64,000 nucleotides of DNA, taken from NCBI RefSeq assembly GCF_905163445.1, contig NC_053186.1, positions 1,120,599 to 1,184,598 of the forward strand. The letters are read 5' to 3'. A model generated the notes under the pieces. It searched no databases, was not told where the DNA came from, and worked only from the letters and a program-made list of their open reading frames with translations. The translations under genes and the position numbers were made by a program. The stretch comes from Pararge aegeria. Its lineage: Eukaryota > Arthropoda > Insecta > Lepidoptera > Nymphalidae. Shown here in pieces: positions 30,039-39,699 of the stretch. Each line of letters opens with the position of its first letter. Position 1 is the stretch's first letter.

Positions 30039-30345
30039 TATATCCTATTTAAAGGAGTCCAGTCTTCCTCAGCACCGCCCTCAACACATTGTTATATTGA
30101 ATAGGCAGGGCGCTGTAGGCTCGCTGCGTGTAGTTCGTACACAGACTGCACGTGTAGAAAGATTGGCAATAAGCTCTAAACAGGGTTACCTTTACCTGCG
30201 TCGTACATCGTGCAAATCTGCGAGCCAACATATTGCCTCGAACTGACAGAGCCCGGCGCTCACGTTCCATGTCGCTGTCGTCACCCAGGCGTTCGGTTAC
30301 TATATGCCCTAGGTATTTGAACTCAGCTACCTGTTTAAGGGGAGT
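30039..30345 (-). pseudogene. Non-LTR reverse-transcriptase C-terminal fragment
   Basis: The minus strand reads QVAEFKYLGHIVTERLGDDS, DMERERRALSVRGNMLARRF, ARCTTQVKVTLFRAYCQSFY and NYTQRAYSALPIQYNNVLRA. The FKYLG block, NMLARRFARC, VKxTLFRAYCxxFY and YNNxLR blocks are characteristic of the region after the polymerase domain in many LINE ORFs. It differs from the Jockey and RTE families elsewhere in this window. There is no UTR or tail on the right, so this is an internal fragment. No catalytic YxDD box is present. Confidence 0.8.
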
Positions 30346-31078
30346 TCCACCTAAACACTACCTACTTACTCACTTATAAGCCGAAATAGTTTAAACCCCT
30401 AAATTGGAATTTAAAAAAAAAACCTGGTTATAACCTACAGTTGGATTGACATTTGTATTTTACAAAAGCGTTGGATGAACCGGCTGTTAAGCACACATAA
30501 TGTGCGCCATAGTGAAATCGCCAAGTTCTGTTTGCGGTCAACAGTCAACACAATAAAACTCTTATTGTGTGGCCATTCTAAACATTGGTTTAGAGCGCAA
30601 ATCTCACACTATTCTTGACTATAATGTCTAGGAAGACCATACACAACTTCTTCCTTCTTATAAACTTTTAGTTTTTTTTTTGTATAGGAAAGACTAAAGA
30701 CTAACTAAAGGCTGAAGTGATGGAAATATCTAGAAATAATATACTTTTATGATAAAAAAATATGATGCAATTTTGGTTGAACACGAATTTGAAACTAGAA
30801 TGGGTACAATTGACGGGCGTATTTCTTGCTTTTAAAGCAAAAGAAGCATATAACTCGGTGGTTAGATGGATACAATAATAAAAATAGTTGAAATAAGTCG
30901 GATGTCTAATTAAGTTATTTACAAATCGCGCTTTACATTTTCTTTTCTTATAGTTGCGGTTGGGATTTAAAATCCCATCAAGATACATGATTCTTAGGAT
31001 TTTGGTTTCTTTGTAAAATTATTGAGATAAATTTCGACATCACTTCCCCCGTCGCGAGCCGCGTCCTTCCCCTTTTTG
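30346..31078. other. Unassigned spacer
   Basis: The text at 30475-30620 (GCCAAGTTCTGTTTGCGGTC, GTCAACACAATAAAACTCTT, CTAAACATTGGTTTAGAGCG) recurs with changes at 31500-31590, either side of a SINE-B. See findings. No gene. Confidence 0.4.
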
Positions 31079-31344
31079 AGGTTATAAATAAATAAATATA
31101 CTACGACAATACACACATCGCCATCTAGCCCCATAGTAAGCGTAGCTTGTGTATGGGTACTAAGATAGCTGATGAATATTTTCTTATGGATATAATACAC
31201 ATAAATACTTATAATATACAGACGAACACCCAGACACTGAAAACATTCATGTTCATCATACAAACATTATCCAGTTGTGGGAATCGAACCCACGACCTTG
31301 GACTCAGAAAGCAGGGTCGCTGCCCACTGCGCCACTCGGCCGTC
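31079..31344 (-). repeat. SINE-B, complete tRNA-derived copy
   Basis: On the minus strand the head starts GACGGCCGAGTGGCGCAGTG. The A box is TGGCGCAGTGGG (complement 31323-31334) and the B box GGTTCGATTCCC (complement 31279-31290). The body has TGATGAACATGAATG, TCAGTGTCTGGGTG, ATTCATCAGCTATCTTAGTA, CAAGCTACGCTTACTATGG and GATGGCGATGTGTGTATTGT, then a (TATT) tail. Pol III would transcribe it, and a LINE would have mobilised it. It serves as the reference for the family in this window. Confidence 0.9.
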
Positions 31345-32412
31345 ATTTTCGTCATGTTGTGGTCTTTAGTGCATAATATCATAAATAAATATTTAAAAAA
31401 GAATCAATGTAACTGAATTTGTAATGGGAAAGGCAGTTATGTAGCTATTGTTAAAGAATCGGTCAAACAAGCTAGACAAACAAAAGGTGCACGTTAGTCA
31501 AAATGCCAAGTTCTGATTGCGGGGAATAGTCAACACAATAAAATTCTTATCGAGGATCATTCTAAACATTGGTTTAACGCGCCAATCTAACACTTTCTTT
31601 CACATTTTAGCAAAGAGATTTACTTGTCTTGACACGTATCTATATTTACGCCAGTAACTGAGGTGTCCACCTTAAAATATAATAAAAAATATGTATTATA
31701 TTAAATCAATGAGTCCGCCTATATCTGAGATTTCTCTTGACCTTTAAAAAGCTACTGAAAGCTAAAAAAAGGTCATCACAATAATAACATAATCTATTAC
31801 TAGATCAATCTAGTAAATATATGTTAGTCTTGACCACATTTCGGACAATATAATAGTTATTCACTCTACACGTTTCATTAAAATTTTCTCCATGGAAAAA
31901 TATGACAAAGTAACCTCTAACGGCATTTTTCTTAGTTTTGAAATTTTGGGCTAAAATAAAAAATACTAGTCTTTTGGCATAAATTTTAAGTTTTCTCTTT
32001 TAAACATTGGCAAAAAGTGCACCAGATTCCAAAACTGAAATAATTTAAAATAGTTGAATTTTAATTATTTATTTAGGTATTGTTTATTTTTTATTTTTTT
32101 TTTAATCTATCTTTTATATTAATTTTATGTTAATCTCTTATTTTGTATATGGACCTGAAATAAAATGATTTTATTTGTTTATAAGAATATTTGATTTTGT
32201 CTTTGATGAAATTTACCCAATTTGGACATCGAACCCAGAGCCTTCGTCTCACTAATGTGCCGCAAGGGTTAAGCACTAGGTGTTGTAGAACTCAATTCAA
32301 GTCTATTGAATGTCTAAACTAAAATTGAATAACTTTAGTTTATTGTTTCAAAACAGGGTGTCACTTGTTGCTTAACCCCTTAAACTGGGAACGTGAGTAA
32401 ACAATCCTTTAT
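31345..32412. other. Unassigned region
   Basis: The left part (31500-31590) duplicates sequence at 30475-30620. The rest is AT-rich without a gene. Confidence 0.4.
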
Positions 32413-32414
32413 TA

Positions 32415-32650
32415 ATTCAAAATGTATTTATTTCAAGTAGGCTTAGTTTATAAGCACTTTTGAATAATCAAGTCAGTCTGTTTGTAGTGACTTTACCACC
32501 GGTTCGAAACCGGACAGATTCTAGAGAGAGGAGCCGGCAAGAAACTATTTAATAATCTTTAGAATTTCTCTATCTTGTGAAAGATGAGAGCGGAGTGGTC
32601 TGTCTGAGCAGTTTTGTCTTAAAGAAATTCATAGTCGTGAATTAACCAAA
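32415..32650 (-). pseudogene. LINE family A 3' end
   Basis: ATTCAAAATGTATTTATTTC, AAGTAGGCTTAGTTTATAAG, AGTCAGTCTGTTTGTAGTGA, TTACCACCGGTTCGAAA and GAGCCGGCAAGAAACT are the complement of the family A UTR. A short decayed ORF tail lies at about 32575-32645. Confidence 0.75.
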
Positions 32651-33352
32651 ATATATACATAAATTAATGTTTTTTTAATACATTGTTCATGATGTGTGCG
32701 TTGTTGTAGTATATAAAAAAAAACTAAGTTAAAGATGGTTTAAATATTACCTGTTATGTTATAATGCGAAATAGATTTAGTCAGTCTTTCACGCGTAGTC
32801 TAGCCTAGCCTAGCCGTGTAGTCCGCGAGTTCAATACCGCGATTGCAATTTCTTAATTTGTTCACAAGGTTGGCGTCATATTTAGTAGGAATATCAAGTT
32901 CTTACGCACAGCAGTGAATGCTGCAGAAGGTAAAGTGAAAACTCAATTTCCCCCTTCATTGTATTGGTCGGCTTTGTCTCCGCGTCTACCCCGCGGTTTG
33001 TTTTATCACGATCCGGCGACATAAAAGTGGCCATGTGTAACAGACCGTATTGTTTACCCAACTACGGATGGGTGTAGGGATCGGCTGTTTTATTTTTGTT
33101 ATACAACGTGTAAATGAAAACCGTAATATTACTCCATATGGTATAGAGGTATATTATTTACTGTCTCTGAGATTTACCTGTGAAACCGATCTAATAGTTT
33201 GAGAACACCACTGCCATAGTTTTCAGTCCTAACATCATATGCAAAATTAAAATCAAATTACTCCTGTCACTTTATTAGGTACGCGTCGCGCAGAGTAGGT
33301 ACTTATTCTTCTTCTTTCTCTGGTCTCCGTACTTTAATGCCGGAACCTTCCA
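32651..33352. other. Unassigned spacer
   Basis: The stretch CCTAGCCTAGCCGTGTAGTC, CGCGAGTTCAATACCGCG near 32800-32845 has a B-box-like core but no A box at the right distance. There is no gene. Confidence 0.4.
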
Positions 33353-33353
33353 A

Positions 33354-34052
33354 AGTCAAAGTCAAAAGTCAAAGTCAAAAATATCTTTATTCAAGTATTA
33401 TATATTTATAGGTGGCACTTTTGATGCGTACATAAGAATTACACGGTAGTGAGATGATGGCGATAACCACATTCGTAAACTTAAAACTAAAGCTATGAGG
33501 GTTCCAAACGCGTCCTGGTCTAAGAAGAAGCCCACAACAAACTTAGCCGGGTGTTTTTTTTTGTTATCACCATCCCACAATGTCATTTTAAATTATTAGA
33601 AGAGCAACCTGGTTAGAGCAATAATTTACACCCAAGCTTTTTTATCGATTACGTAGTCCTTTATACTATAATAGGACTTTTCTATAAGCTTACGGTTAAT
33701 ACAAACTTTGAACTTTTTAAGAGACATCTCCAAGATGTCAATTGGTAGTTTATTGTAGAATTGTATGCAATTTCCTTTAAACGAATTATGAATTTTATGT
33801 AACCTAGTATATTGCACTGTAAGTTTATTCTTACTTCTAATGTTTAAATTATTGCAGTCACATTTTTTCTTAAATTTAGAAATGTTTTTATGAACGTACG
33901 TTAAATTTTCAAATATGTACTGACTTTACACTGTCATTATTTTAAAATCTTTAAATTTATCTCTCAATGACTCTCTCGGACCCATTTTGTAGATCGAACG
34001 AACAGCCCTCTTCTGCAGCACGAAAATAGTGCTAATATCAGCAGAATTCCAT
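33354..34052 (-). pseudogene. LINE family B, longest reverse-transcriptase remnant
   Basis: The minus strand is open from WNSADISTIFVLQKRAVRSI through YKMGPRESLRDKFKDFKIMT, a single stop (complement at 33926-33928), SQYIFENLTYVHKNISKFKK, VQYTRLHKIHNSFKGNCIQF, YNKLPIDILEMSLKKFKV and IEKSYYSIKDYVIDKKAWV, then the natural stop near 33626. This is the C-terminal ~140 residues of a Jockey-clade RT ORF. The full 3' UTR (GGCTAAGTTTGTTGTGGGCT, GACCAGGACGCGTTTGG) and repeated GACTTTGACT tail follow down to 33354. With one internal stop it is young for this window, but it lacks the endonuclease and the polymerase core, so it is inactive. Confidence 0.88.
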
Positions 34053-34059
34053 TGTACGT

Positions 34060-34330
34060 AGTGCCACTGGTACAGCCCCCCGCTGGGTCACTCCAGCCAG
34101 ACGAGCTCACTCCAGAAGCTTAGCAGGCCGCCCAGGTCGCCAAGTGAGCGTAGGTACATCATCAGTCTTTTATCTTCGATAGGATTGTCATAAGTTAACT
34201 CTTTAAGAATTTAAGAATGTTTTGAATTAGTTCGTATGGAAAAATAAATTGGATTTTTTTAAATTTAATATTTTTAAAAGGTTTTTTTGGTTCATTGTAA
34301 AATATACTTATGCGCCCTTCAACGGTATGG
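34060..34330. other. Unassigned spacer between two LINE remnants
   Basis: It contains CCCCCCGCTGGGTCACTCCA and a CpG-bearing stretch at 34080-34150, then AT-rich DNA. No gene. Confidence 0.35.
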
Positions 34331-34336
34331 TATTCG

Positions 34337-34763
34337 AAATTCAAAATTCAAATTTTATTTATTCATGTAGGCCTATCACAGGCACTTATGAAGCGTTCAT
34401 ACACATATGTTTACATTATTGTGAGGGGATGGTAATAACTTCGTTCGCCGGGTATTTTTTTTTGTTATCACCATCTCACAGTAAATTAATATTAAGCTAT
34501 GAAGTTAGAGCAATTCACAACCAAGCTTTTTTATCGTTTAAGTAAACCCTAACATTGTAATAGGATTTTTCTGTAAGCTTACGTTTTATATGAATTTCGA
34601 ACTTACGGAGCGACATCTCAAAGATTTCATTCGGTAATTTGTTATAAAATAATATACAATTGCCCTTGAACGAACTAGCAATTTTATGTTGCCTAGTAAA
34701 CTGTACAACTGGTTTTGTACAACTGCAAAATTGTTGACGTGACAACGTCTTATAATTCAATGG
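34337..34763 (-). pseudogene. LINE family B 3' end
   Basis: The minus strand reads VVQFTRQHKIASSFKGNCIL, FYNKLPNEIFEMSLRKFEIH, IKRKLTEKSYYNVRVYLNDK and KAWL, then stop. The 3' UTR is shortened: it lacks the GACCAGGGCGCGTTTGG block and runs from GGTGATAACAAAAAAAAAT to CCCGGCGAACGAAGTTATTA. It ends AGGCCTACATGAATAAATAA and AATTTTGAATTTCGAAT. Same family as the copy at 33354-34052 but a separate, internally deleted insertion. Confidence 0.85.
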
Positions 34764-34764
34764 A

Positions 34765-35265
34765 GCCGGCTGCACGCACGAAAAAACATGACGTATGCGG
34801 CGTTACCTCTCTCTGAGGCGTTCCATTCAAGGCTTGAAGTGCAAGCGAGAGCGCGGAACGAGCGACAAAGAGGCACAGTTGGCCTCCGCGTTCGACATCT
34901 GTCGCACTCCTACTTGAGTGAGCGATGCGTCCGCTTGGACAGCTTCTATACTATAATACATTTACATGTTTTCGGCAAGGATGAAGTGTAGTGAAAAGTG
35001 AATGTGGTGTCAATTGTTTATAGCAACGATAATATCTATCAAACAAATAAAATTAAAATTTTCTTTTGAAAAATGCAACCATTCCATCAGTATTTTCTTA
35101 CGACGTTGCCACTATCAACTATCGTCAGTAAGCCGACTTTACAGACAACCAATTTTTTTATGTTAAAATTTTGTTATATTTTTATGGACATAAATTAAAT
35201 TATCAAATATGTACTGACTATAACTTACTATTCGGTTACACGTTGTATATTCTTAACGCGCGGAG
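34765..35265. other. GC-richer block then AT-rich spacer
   Basis: The portion at 34780-34945 is CpG-rich and holds a 67-codon frame (34788-34991) beginning MTYAALPLSEAFHSRLEVQA. It may be part of an unassigned repeat or a promoter-like patch. No domain is recognised. The piece at 35180-35225 weakly resembles family B RT sequence on the minus strand. Confidence 0.3.
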
Positions 35266-35269
35266 AAAA

Positions 35270-35472
35270 AACGGCATGCAAGAATCACGTCCTACAAAAT
35301 GTCGCCTTGTGTCCATCAACCTAAGGGCTAGGTGTTAAACCTCATGTACCTGTAATTACACCGGCAACCACAGATTCTATGCACATAAAGGTTCTTCAGA
35401 CTGGAACACATTAATGCTGCTCGGCGGCAGACGTAAGCATAGCGGTACTTCGACGGACGAGCTTTGACACTA
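35270..35472 (+). repeat. Interspersed repeat H, long copy
   Basis: AAAATGTCGCCTTGTGTCCA, GGGCTAGGTGTTAAACCTCA, TGTAATTACACCGGCAACCA, TTCTTCAGACTGGAACACAT, TGCTCGGCGGCAGACGTAAG and GCGGTACTTCGACGGACGAG follow the order of 16905-17108. Confidence 0.65.
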
Positions 35473-35589
35473 ACATCCGTCCCCCAAGAATCCATACATA
35501 GATTTATTTAGTTAGTTTAGTAGTATTCGTTTTATTGTTATATATATGTTTTTTCGATTGATTTTTGTTAAACTAAGCATTTAAATTGA

Positions 35590-35820
35590 AATATTAAAAT
35601 GTGGTCAGTGGATGGCTACGTATTTCCGTGGTGTTACCTGGTACAAGGTGCCAACTGAAAATCAGCGCTGTATGCTCACTGGCTCATGCAGCACAATGTT
35701 GAGCTGGCACCTTTTTTCTAGGTTGTGCCACACATAACATGTGTGGTGTTGTGAATATAATAATGTGTGGCGCAATGTAAAAAATAAATTTTTCTTTCTT
35801 TCTTTCTTTCTTTCTTTCTA
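35590..35820 (+). mobile_element. Non-LTR element 3' UTR (family N) with (TTTC)n tail
   Basis: ACTGAAAATCAGCGCTGTA, CATGCAGCACAATGTTGAGC and GTGGCGCAATGTAAAAAATA lead into a pure TTTC repeat (35790-35819). The ACTGAAAATCAGCGCTG core recurs at 59970-59990 in a similar 3' end that finishes with (TTA)n. This is the layout of a LINE 3' UTR with a variable microsatellite tail. No ORF remains. Confidence 0.55.
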
Positions 35821-36019
35821 TACATCATCTGCGCAGGCTCTCGCTATAAATAAAAAGAAAAAACAATATGGCCGCGTTATGGCGCCATTTTGATATGTTT
35901 TAAAGTATGTTTAATAGTTTTTTGTATTTAATTATGAGGTTGTACTTTAAATTTTTGTATGTATTTCAGTTTTGTAAAGTTATCACTTATATGTCCGAAC
36001 ATTTGTAATATTCGGTATT

Positions 36020-36363
36020 CTACAGGATATATTTCGGAGAGTGTGCTCAAGAACTATTTGATCTAGTTCCCCCCTCGCCTTTTTACCATCGATCCGCGAG
36101 GAACCGTAAGGATCTGCATCCCTACGTGGTCGATATACCGTCGACGCGTACGAAGCGATTCGCATCTTCGTTTCTGATCCGCACCGCTAGGATCTGGAAT
36201 GCCCTTCCAGCTTCCATTTTCCCCAGTGCCTACATATGAGTACTTTCTAATCAAGAGTATATAGGCATCTTCTAGGCAAGCGCGCTTAACCTAAGGCTGC
36301 ATCATCGCTTATCATCGGGTGTGATTGCAGTAAAAAAAGCGCTCTTCTATAAACAAAAAAAAA
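36020..36363 (+). pseudogene. Non-LTR RT C-terminus, family L
   Basis: The plus strand reads DLHPYVVDIPSTRTKRFASS, FLIRTARIWNALPASIFPSA and YI, then stop. The remaining codons (STF.SRVYRHLLGKRA) lie in another frame, so a frameshift separates them. A 3' UTR follows (GCTGCATCATCGCTTATCAT, GGGTGTGATTGCAG) and ends in poly-A near 36348-36363. It is the closest relative of the copy at 17873-18077, which runs on the opposite strand. Confidence 0.82.
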
Positions 36364-36531
36364 ATCCTACTTCATAGAGCACGTAAGGCCGTCATGAGCT
36401 CTGAATCTCTATAACGTGATGGCCACGCGACAAATAGAGCCTCGCAAAGTTTCGTAAGATATGAATAAATGTCACCGGTCGTCGGTGCTCCGTGGAATGT
36501 ATATTTCCATACGTTATTTGCCGGTCACGCG

Positions 36532-36901
36532 TTAGAAGTTATACTTCTTTGGCGTAACAAAATAAAAACCTTTTCAAAGTTTTTATCTTTCGCTTTATTC
36601 TGGTACAGTTTGTAGAAAAAACGACACTGACAATAGGAAAAAGGTATTTAATACATTGAAAGTTTTACTATAACTCATTATCTAGTTAAATCAAGTGTAT
36701 TTAAATATCACAAAAAAAAATCTGCATTATTAAAGAAATGGAAATTTTTATTTTAGCATGCAACTTATACATATTGAAAAACTAAAACGTTGACTATAGT
36801 TAACTTCACGGTGTCGTTTTTTTATGACGGTGGGCGCACACATCATGAAAATTTACTCTCATCATTTTTCCCTAACGCGGCAAAAGAAGTATAACTTCTA
36901 A
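36532..36901 (+). mobile_element. TIR element family D, complete copy, 370 bp
   Basis: The left end TTAGAAGTTATACTTCTTT is matched by the right end AAAGAAGTATAACTTCTAA, a 19-bp terminal inverted repeat with one mismatch (a T/G pair at the inner edge). No ORF is present. Copies at 5598-5842 (minus) and 60709-60995 share the interior (GTAGAAAAAACGA, AAAGGTATTT, TATCTAGTTAAAT). In both plus-strand copies ACGCG precedes the TIR, so the true end may lie a few bases further out. I cannot name the superfamily. Confidence 0.8.
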
Positions 36902-36904
36902 AAC

Positions 36905-37255
36905 AAAAATACTAAACTAAAACATTATATTTAGTTTGTGAGTACCTACGGATCCTACACCCTCCGCTATTATCAAATTTCGCGTACGTTTTACCTAATT
37001 TCACGTTGACATTGTTATCAGGCCACATTTGACGTCACAATCAAGATCACCGTGCACAAGTTAATATTGAATTGTCAAACTAACGAACAGAGTGTGTATT
37101 GTGCGCACTAGACAATGTCGCACAAAAGTTGCCGGTGTAGACATAGCTGTATCTGTATCTGACGTAACAATACCACGTGAAGGCAAAACTCACTTCCGCG
37201 CGTTAAGGTGAACTTCCATTGAGCTTCTTAAGTTCAATATTACGTAATGCTTAAG
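36905..37255. other. Unassigned spacer
   Basis: No gene or repeat recognised. Confidence 0.4.
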
Positions 37256-37257
37256 AC

Positions 37258-37345
37258 TGCCTCGTTGGTTTGTTTAGCTACGGATAACGAGGTCCCGAGC
37301 TCTAATCCCAGGTCGGGCAAAGAGTACTTTTATTTTTCATCGATT
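37258..37345 (+). repeat. SINE-J, tRNA-derived fragment
   Basis: CTCGTTGGTTTGTTTAGCTA, CGGATAACGAGGTCCCGAG and CTCTAATCCCAGGTCGGGCA resemble a tRNA head with a mutated B box (GCTCTAATCCC). Confidence 0.55.
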
Positions 37346-37405
37346 TTAAAGAAATAAAATTTTAATTTTAGTAAAAGAGGGTATTACGAAAATTTGATCA
37401 CCATC

Positions 37406-37660
37406 ACGGCCGACTGGCGCAGTTGGCAGCGACCCTGCTTTCTGAGTCCAAGGCCGTGGGTTCGATTCCCACAACTGGAAAATGTTAGTGTGATGAGCAT
37501 TAAGTGTTTTTCAGTGTCTGGGTGTTTATATGTATTTTCTAAGTATTTATGTATATATAATTCATAAAAATATTCATCAGTCATCTTAGTACCCATAACA
37601 CAAGCTACGCTTACTTTGGGGCTAGATGGCGATGTGTGTATTGTCGTAGTATAAAAAAAA
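37406..37660 (+). repeat. SINE-B, complete copy
   Basis: It starts ACGGCCGACTGGCGCAGTTG, with A box TGGCGCAGTTGG (37415-37426) and B box GGTTCGATTCCC (37459-37470). It then has TTTTTCAGTGTCTGGGTGTT, CAGTCATCTTAGTACCC and GGCGATGTGTGTATTGTCGT, ending in an A-rich tail. Confidence 0.9.
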
Positions 37661-37950
37661 TCTTTATTTTGATGGGAGTTTTACAAAGTATTAAAGATCA
37701 TTTATATCAGTCACAGAATTAGGAACTTACAGAAACCGTGTTCACGACTAATATTGAAGCATCAAATACCACTCCACCTTAGTAGCGTTTCTCTAACAGA
37801 TACACTTAGCAGTTGACAGTAATTATTTTACCCTCTAATGTTCTAAACGTTTACCATAAAATGGGAAAATGGGTAAAAGTTTGTGAGCTATCAACACTCA
37901 GAGGGTGTGATGTGAGACGTGCTTAGGGCGCTTACACTGTTTTTGGACAC
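37661..37950. other. Unassigned spacer
   Basis: Nothing recognisable. Confidence 0.4.
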
Positions 37951-37954
37951 AATT

Positions 37955-38292
37955 AAATGCATGCCATAAGGGCTGAATGAGGGTTCTGTATTTTCTTAAT
38001 ACTGAGAAAAACAGTATTTCTTTTAATAACCTTTTTGTTTATCCCACTACAAATGAGCCCTTGACAATAGTAAGTAATTTCACCTGGCGACAGATAATAA
38101 TATCCGGAAACGTACCGGAAGCCTAAATCGCTTGGCTGTTCATCTTCGCCAGTAGTGTGGTAACTAGGCACAGCCAAAGCCTCCCATCAGAGTTAATACA
38201 GGAATTATATAATTGCAAATATACCCCGCCAGTGATCAATCTTTGTACCTCCCACTTACTAAGCCACAGCCCTCACCACTGCGTCGCGGGAG
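37955..38292 (-). repeat. SINE-C, diverged full-length copy
   Basis: AATGAGCCCTTGACAATAGT, TCACCTGGCGACAGA, TGTGGTAACTAGGCACAGCC, AAAGCCTCCCATC and CAGCCCTCACCACTGCGTCG occur in the order of the SINE-C complement. The boxes are decayed. Confidence 0.6.
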
Positions 38293-38520
38293 GTATTTGA
38301 AATGTATACTTATTTGTCAAGTACGGTTTCAAAATAATCATTATTAATAATTAATAACGCTACTACAATAATAATGTACGGCTTTACGCGCCCTTCGAGG
38401 CACCTTCCAGAATCCTCTAAAAGCCCTACCTACACCATTTAGGCCACACAACCTTTGGTTCAAGGGGTGTAAATACCATATCCTGTAAACGTGCAAATTA
38501 AATTGTACACGTTCGTATGA
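38293..38520. other. Unassigned spacer
   Basis: There is no gene. A GC-richer stretch lies at 38380-38450 without motif. Confidence 0.35.
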
Positions 38521-38529
38521 AAGCAGCAT

Positions 38530-38680
38530 CAATTTCCGCGCAGACGCGCCCGCTCACAACGGAGTTCTGGCAGCGACTGCGATATCAGTTCGAAATTCAA
38601 ATTTAACGCCTGACCGGAGATACGATGTCGGACGTTTCCGGTTGGTCCGTTTAGAAGTTCGGGTATGGAGTTTTGGCGAT
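38530..38680 (+). promoter_or_regulatory. CpG-rich promoter-like patch with initiator match
   Basis: About 130 bases hold many CpG dinucleotides in an otherwise CpG-poor background. An arthropod initiator match (TATCAGTT) lies at 38584-38591. There is no TATA box and no downstream ORF or splice donor that I can defend. It is only a candidate. Confidence 0.2.
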
Positions 38681-38899
38681 AGAGTGAGTTTGTATAGTAC
38701 ATTTTAGTTATGTTTCTGCGAACGTTTTCAATATTCTGTTTAACCAGGTTTGCTTTCCAGTCTGGGACTATTTAGCAGTATTTCATCTCTTAATTGTGCT
38801 ACCATCTCACCGGCAAAGATACGGTGAAGAAAGAACGACCTGGTAGTATAAAAATGGACTTATAATATACGGTACTGAATAATTATCGAGTAGTAAAGC

Positions 38900-38967
38900 T
38901 TTCTGAGCCAGAGCTCGTCCGGGGAAGTACTACCACCATGCTTATTTCTGCCACTAAGCAGCATTTG
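38900..38967 (-). repeat. Repeat H end fragment
   Basis: CAGAGCTCGTCCGGGGAAGT, ACTACCACCATGC and TTTCTGCCACTAAGCAGCA are the complement of the family H right half. Confidence 0.6.
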
Positions 38968-39080
38968 ACGACCGACTGGCGCAGTGGGCAGCGACCCTGC
39001 TTTCTGAGTCCAAGGCCGTGGGTTCGATTCGCACAACTGGAAAATGTTTGTGTGATGAACATGAATGTTTTTCAGTGTCC
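38968..39080 (+). repeat. SINE-B, 5' half
   Basis: A box TGGCGCAGTGGG (38977-38988) and B box GGTTCGATTC (39021-39030) are intact. The body stops after TTTTTCAGTGTC, where another repeat begins. Confidence 0.88.
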
Positions 39081-39150
39081 CGGACACTGAAATAGGCGAT
39101 GGTTTTCCACTTACCATCAGGTAGGCCATCGGCTTGGTCCGTCAATTATA
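39081..39150 (+). repeat. Unclassified repeat end (family P) joined to SINE-B
   Basis: ATAGGCGATGGTTTTCCACT, TACCATCAGGTAGGCCATC and GGTCCGTCAATTATA resemble 63795-63830 (ATAGCCGATGATACCGTTTA, CCATCAGCACGGC). It follows SINE-B without spacer. Confidence 0.5.
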
Positions 39151-39299
39151 ACATTAAAAAATAAAAATTAAGGATAGGTATCCCATGAGATCATCACACG
39201 TTTTATAAATCGCTATAGTATTTTAATTGCATCGATCACAAACATATGGTTAAATTTCAGTAGCTTTATAATACTCATTACACTTTAGAGGTCTAAGTT

Positions 39300-39525
39300 A
39301 CGGGACTTGTCTTCTTCAATACAGTCTAGCAGCACAGATTATTATTTTATCTCGGCATCCGCTTCTCCGCCATGTTTGTTTTCCACGTTTGACAGACGAC
39401 AGCAGTTTGCGCGCGAAACGATTTGCTGTGATGGCGGACGCGTGCCTTATCGGGAATCGGGGTGCGTTTGCATTGTATCACGAGTCTATTTTCGTATAGA
39501 CCTTACGATAATCTTTGATTAGCAA
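39300..39525 (+). other. CpG-richer block with short open frames
   Basis: A 71-codon frame spans 39307-39522. A second frame starts at a good-context ATG (TGTGATGGCGG near 39428) and reads MADACLIGNRGAFALYHESI before stopping. Neither shows a domain. The block could be a 5' exon, since its CpG content is unlike its neighbours, but no splice or promoter evidence settles this. Confidence 0.2.
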
Positions 39526-39699
39526 TTGGCTCAGAATTATCTATTATTTTACTTTATCACATATTACCAATGCATAATTAAAATCATCTTATGTCATTTT
39601 ATTTAACTTAATTCGAATATCTCATCAAATTCAAATTCGTCTACAATACACATTCGAAAAAAACACAAAACTTAAATTAATATCGGGGCGACTGTATTA

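Noticed and set aside
31079..31344. Possible functional tRNA gene from intact A and B boxes
   Set aside because: The boxes belong to SINE-B. No acceptor stem closes and the same head recurs in at least seven places with SINE body attached.
32795..32850. tRNA-like segment with GAGTTCAATACC
   Set aside because: No A box at suitable distance and no cloverleaf pairing visible.
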